From Actinoalloteichus_B caeruleus (GTDB lineage Bacteria; Actinomycetota; Actinomycetes; Mycobacteriales; Pseudonocardiaceae): a stretch of 64,000 bases of DNA. The position numbers and the translations under genes are program-made. The notes beneath the pieces are model-generated. The model ran no database searches. It was not told the origin of the DNA and saw nothing but the letters and a program-made list of their open reading frames with translations. The stretch lies in the NCBI RefSeq assembly GCF_000718005.1, contig NZ_JODV01000004.1; one strand, written 5' to 3'. The stretch's first letter is position 1. Every line of letters starts with the position of its first letter. Below are positions 61,420-64,000 of this stretch, piece by piece.

Positions 61420-61992
61420 TCACGGGGTGGTGAGGAGGCTCAGCGCGAGGTCACGGGCGCGGGCGTAGGCCTCGTCGATGACGCGCATCCCGTCGGTCAC
61501 CAGCGCGCCCTCGTGCAGGAGCATGACGGAGCGGGCGGTCGCCTGGGCGTCGGCCACCCCGGCGGCACCGGCGATGTCGGTGAAGAGGTCGAGCATCCAC
61601 CGCTTCTGGCCGACGATCGAGGCGTAGGCGGGGTGGTCGGGTTGGCTGATCTCGGCGTGCGCGTTGATCGTGCTGCACCCCTTGCCGCCCTCCTCGGCTG
61701 CCCAGTCGGCGGAGGCGTCGAAGACGGCGGCGAGGCGGGCGCGCGGGTCGGGCCCCGCCGCCTCCAACCTGGGGGCGAGGAACGCCCGCCACCGCTGGTC
61801 GCGTTGGGCGAGGTACTCCACGACGAGCCGTTCCTTGGAGCCGAAGCGGTCGTAGAGGGTTTTCTTGGTCACGCCGGCCCGGGCGGCGATCGCGTCCACG
61901 CCGACCGCGTGGATGCCCTGCGCGTAGAAGAGCTCGTTCGCGGCAGCCAGCACGGCGCGTGCCTTGGGGGTCCATTCGATGTCGGTTCCCAC
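61420..61992 (-). CDS. TetR-family regulator
   Basis: 190-aa regulator: HTH VLAAANELFYAQGIHAVGVDAIAARAGVTKKTLYDRFGSKERL. GTG 61992 is chosen; the longer frame upstream would run through the divergent promoter. Divergent from an EamA transporter with a duplicated palindrome between, so autoregulation and control of the transporter are likely. Confidence 0.93.
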   Translation of the reverse strand: MGTDIEWTPKARAVLAAANELFYAQGIHAVGVDAIAARAGVTKKTLYDRFGSKERLVVEYLAQRDQRWRAFLAPRLEAAGPDPRARLAAVFDASADWAAEEGGKGCSTINAHAEISQPDHPAYASIVGQKRWMLDLFTDIAGAAGVADAQATARSVMLLHEGALVTDGMRVIDEAYARARDLALSLLTTP

Positions 61993-62009
61993 CTGACAAA
62001 CTATACAGG

Positions 62010-62051
62010 TCGGTATACCGTGACGGATGTGAGTAAACAGATCGGTATACC
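62010..62051. promoter_or_regulatory. Duplicated TCGGTATACC operator
   Basis: TCGGTATACC occurs at 62010-62019 and 62042-62051, 32 bp apart; the first extends to the perfect palindrome CGGTATACCG (62011-62020). The second copy lies inside the start of the transporter coding frame. Likely TetR binding sites. Confidence 0.75.
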
Positions 62052-63048
62052 AAAGGAAGGGCACACCCTCCTCACCGTCGGCCTGGGTGCCCTGTTCGTG
62101 CTGTGCTGGTCCTCGGGCTTCATCGGCGCGAAGCTCGGCGCGTCCGACTCCCCGGTCGCCACCGTCCTGATGTGGCGGTTCGTCCCGCTGGCGGTGGCCC
62201 TCGCCCCGTTCCTGCTCCGTCGAGCCGGCACCCGGGGCACCGACGCGCGGAGCGACCTGGGACGGCAGGTCACGATCGGTGCGCTCTCCCAGTCGGGCTA
62301 CCTGCTCACGGTGTACTGGGCCATCGGCCTCGGGGTCAGCACCGGGACCACCGCGCTGATCGACGGCATGCAACCCCTCGTCGTGGCCGCCCTGGTCGGC
62401 CCGCTGCTGGGTGCCGCCGTGACCGGACGGCAGTGGACCGGCCTGGGCCTCGGCTTCGTCGGTGTCGTCCTGGTCACCTGGTCCGATGCCACCGCCCCCG
62501 GCAACGACGTCCCCACCTGGGCGTACCTGGTGCCCTTCGCCGGCATGCTCTGCCTGGTCGCGGCCACCTTCCTGGAGAGGCGGGCTCCGACCTCCACGCC
62601 TCCGATGCGCGCGCTCGCCGTGCACTGCGCGACCTCGGCGGTGATCTTCTCCGCGATCGCCCTGGCGACCGGCACGGCGGCACTGCCGACCTCGGGCCAG
62701 TTCTGGATCGCGATGTCCTGGCTGGTCGTCTTCTCCACCTTCGGCGGCTACGGCCTGTACTGGTACCTGCTCCGCCGGGTCGGGGTCACCCAGGTGAACA
62801 CGCTCATGTTCCTCGTGCCGCCGGTGACCACGCTGTGGGGTGGGCTGATGTTCGACGAGCCCCTCACCGCTGGCACCGCCGTGGGCCTCACCCTCGCGCT
62901 GGCCGCCACCTGGCTGGTCACCCGCGCCTCGGGTGGCCTGGGACGGCGCCCCGGCGGGCGCCCCTCCCGGCAGGCGGGCGGCGCTGATCCGGCACCGCCC
63001 CCGACCGCCGTGGAACCGGGAGCCGAGCGGGACCGCGCCTGGTCATGA
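62029..63048 (+). CDS. EamA (DMT) family transporter
   Basis: About 339 aa with ten hydrophobic segments in two EamA repeats (LLTVGLGALFVLCWSSGFIG, GALSQSGYLLTVYWAIGLGV, FSTFGGYGLYWYLLRRVG). GTG at 62029 or at 62020 may be the start; both lie in the operator region and no clear ribosome site is seen, so a leaderless mRNA is possible. It probably exports metabolites or amino acids; the C-terminal tail is Pro/Arg-rich. Confidence 0.88.
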   Translation: MSKQIGIPKEGHTLLTVGLGALFVLCWSSGFIGAKLGASDSPVATVLMWRFVPLAVALAPFLLRRAGTRGTDARSDLGRQVTIGALSQSGYLLTVYWAIGLGVSTGTTALIDGMQPLVVAALVGPLLGAAVTGRQWTGLGLGFVGVVLVTWSDATAPGNDVPTWAYLVPFAGMLCLVAATFLERRAPTSTPPMRALAVHCATSAVIFSAIALATGTAALPTSGQFWIAMSWLVVFSTFGGYGLYWYLLRRVGVTQVNTLMFLVPPVTTLWGGLMFDEPLTAGTAVGLTLALAATWLVTRASGGLGRRPGGRPSRQAGGADPAPPPTAVEPGAERDRAWS

Positions 63049-63098
63049 CCGGCTGGGCCGGGAAGGCGTGACGCGGCGCGCCGCCAGCGGGGTGGCAC

Positions 63099-63686
63099 TC
63101 ATCCGACGTCCTCGGGCTCCCGCCACGCGCCGATGCCCAGCAGCACCTTCCACAGCCAGTCCGCCGCGACGACCGGTGAGGGCAAGGGGTCACGCGCCAC
63201 CCAGGCGGTGATCACCCCGAGGGCACTGCCCGCGATCCCGGAGGCGAAGACGTCGACGGGCAGGTCGACGAGAGCCGCCGGTCGGGCCGTGCCGACGGCG
63301 TCGATGACGATGAGTTCGATCCGGTTGCGCAACCGGGCGGTGACCAGCGTCGACCCGTGGTCGCCGAGGACCCGCCGGTAGAGGGCGGCGTGGGACGCGA
63401 TGTGTTCGAGGTAGGTGAGCAGCTCGACCGGCATCCTCGGGGTCCCGGCGGCCACCGACACCTCGGGCAGTTGCGTCGACACGTCGTGGAGGGCGTCCTC
63501 CAGTGCGTCGGCGAGCAGCGTCTCCTTGTCGGCGTAGTGCTGGTAGAAGCTGCTGCGGTTCACCCCGGCGCGGACCGTGATGTCGCTGACCGTGACCTCG
63601 TCGAGTGGTCGCTCGCGGGCGAGCTCCAGAAGAGCGTGCCGGAGGCTCGCTCGGGTGCGGGCAACGCGGGGATCCATGGCGGGCAT
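63099..63686 (-). CDS. TetR-family regulator
   Basis: 195-aa regulator: HTH SLRHALLELARERPLDEVTVSDITVRAGVNRSSFYQHYADKETL. ATG at 63686 or 63677 (MDPRVARTR). Divergent from an MMPL transporter with repeated operator halves between. Confidence 0.92.
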   Translation of the reverse strand: MPAMDPRVARTRASLRHALLELARERPLDEVTVSDITVRAGVNRSSFYQHYADKETLLADALEDALHDVSTQLPEVSVAAGTPRMPVELLTYLEHIASHAALYRRVLGDHGSTLVTARLRNRIELIVIDAVGTARPAALVDLPVDVFASGIAGSALGVITAWVARDPLPSPVVAADWLWKVLLGIGAWREPEDVG

Positions 63687-63716
63687 CGTCTCACGTGTCC
63701 AGCGCCACCCGGGACA

Positions 63717-63757
63717 GTTATCCGACACACGTTGGATAACCGACAGTCGTCGGATAA
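63717..63757. promoter_or_regulatory. TetR operator with three GGATAA/TTATCC half sites
   Basis: GTTATCC (63717-63723) pairs with GGATAAC (63734-63740), and TTATCCGAC (63718-63726) pairs with GTCGGATAA (63749-63757). The sites fill the space between the divergent TetR and MMPL starts. Confidence 0.75.
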
Positions 63758-63798
63758 GTTGGCGGCCAGCAACAGTCCATTCCGACGAAAGGCGTACG

Positions 63799-64000
63799 GT
63801 GGCCAACCTCCTGTACCGGCTCGGACGGTTATCCGCGCGACGCGCGTGGGCCGTCATCGCCACGTGGATCCTCGCGCTCGCGGTCGCGGCCGGTGCCTTC
63901 CTCACGCTCGGCGGCTCCCTGGCCACGAACTTCTCCATCCCGGGCACCGAGACCGAGCGGGTCAACGACAGCCTCACCGAGCAGTTCCCCGAGCTCACCG
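63799..64000 (+). CDS. MMPL-family transporter (N-terminus, cut by window edge)
   Basis: First 67 codons of an RND-type MMPL protein. Seen: GTG start, NLLYRLGRLSARRAWAVIA followed by a first transmembrane helix (WILALAVAAGAFLTLG) and the start of the periplasmic porter domain (FSIPGTETERVNDSL). Family members export lipids or drugs. Divergent from a TetR repressor. Confidence 0.9.
   Translation, partial: MANLLYRLGRLSARRAWAVIATWILALAVAAGAFLTLGGSLATNFSIPGTETERVNDSLTEQFPELT

Noticed and set aside
1..64000. CRISPR arrays, tRNA/rRNA genes, transposases, attachment sites
   Set aside because: No regular spaced repeats, no tRNA-like cloverleaf or rRNA signature and no transposase-like protein noticed by eye; short tRNAs could still be missed without a program.

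Overview
The window is very GC-rich DNA with GTG/ATG starts, GGAGG-type ribosome binding sites, many TetR regulators and tightly overlapping genes. This points to a filamentous actinomycete; the genus cannot be fixed from the sequence. Positions 1 to about 42.7 kb hold most of a secondary-metabolite gene cluster that runs off the left edge. The rest, 43 to 64 kb, looks like ordinary chromosomal transport, regulation and small-metabolism genes.

The cluster contains two recognisable building-block pathways. (1) An aryl acid operon (5.75-13.77 kb): an O/C-methyltransferase, an iterative type I PKS with the order KS-AT-DH-KR-ACP (1752 aa), and an aryl-AMP ligase. This is the gene set that makes the naphthoate or methylsalicylate arm of neocarzinostatin (NcsB/B1/B2) and maduropeptin (MdpB/B1/B2). 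(2) A complete beta-tyrosine pathway of the C-1027/maduropeptin type (26.2-34.9 kb): HpaB-like flavin hydroxylase (SgcC type), free-standing condensation enzyme (SgcC5 type), FAD halogenase (SgcC3 type), MIO aminomutase (SgcC4 type), adenylation enzyme (SgcC1 type) and free-standing PCP (SgcC2 type). A catechol-type O-methyltransferase, three P450s, two paralogous flavoprotein oxidoreductases, a zinc alcohol dehydrogenase, one glycosyltransferase, one UDP-glucuronate-decarboxylase-like epimerase, an MFS exporter, an AlkD-type DNA glycosylase and a secreted, very acidic protein complete it. Together these are the peripheral-arm, export and resistance genes of a nine-membered enediyne chromoprotein or a close relative. 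The enediyne core PKS and its conserved partners are NOT in the window, so either they lie beyond position 1 or this is a different kind of product.

Layout. 1-5.4 kb, minus strand: class III aminotransferase (cut), P450, AlkD, AHSA1-VOC fusion, ArsR. 5.75-13.8 kb, plus: aryl acid operon. 14.6-18.6 kb, minus: hydrolase, MFS pump, glycosyltransferase. 19.2-23.1 kb, plus: P450, lipoprotein, NAD-sugar epimerase, O-methyltransferase. 23.4-25.8 kb, minus: unknown TIM-barrel-like protein and P450. 26.2-34.9 kb: beta-tyrosine genes, a four-gene minus operon converging on the hydroxylase at a strong hairpin, with the PCP divergent. 35.1 kb: secreted acidic protein. 36.0-40.7 kb: flavoprotein, ADH, flavoprotein. 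40.9-42.7 kb: degenerate arginase-like protein and hydrolase, the probable right border.

Right part. 43.3-46.4 kb: Lrp regulator, dialkylglycine decarboxylase, PEP mutase/isocitrate lyase family protein. 46.6-49.1 kb: ABC-2 exporter with a divergent TetR and a clear 15-bp palindromic operator. 50.25-53.2 kb: metal-chelate ABC importer behind a Fur/Zur-like box. 53.9-55.7 kb: TetR, SDR, SMR pump. 55.8-57.3 kb: CGNR zinc-finger protein and ketopantoate-reductase-like protein. 57.5-61.2 kb: ABC-2 exporter divergent from a DesK/DesR-type two-component pair. 61.4-64 kb: TetR/EamA and TetR/MMPL divergent pairs with palindromic operators. I see no tRNA, rRNA, CRISPR array or insertion sequence.
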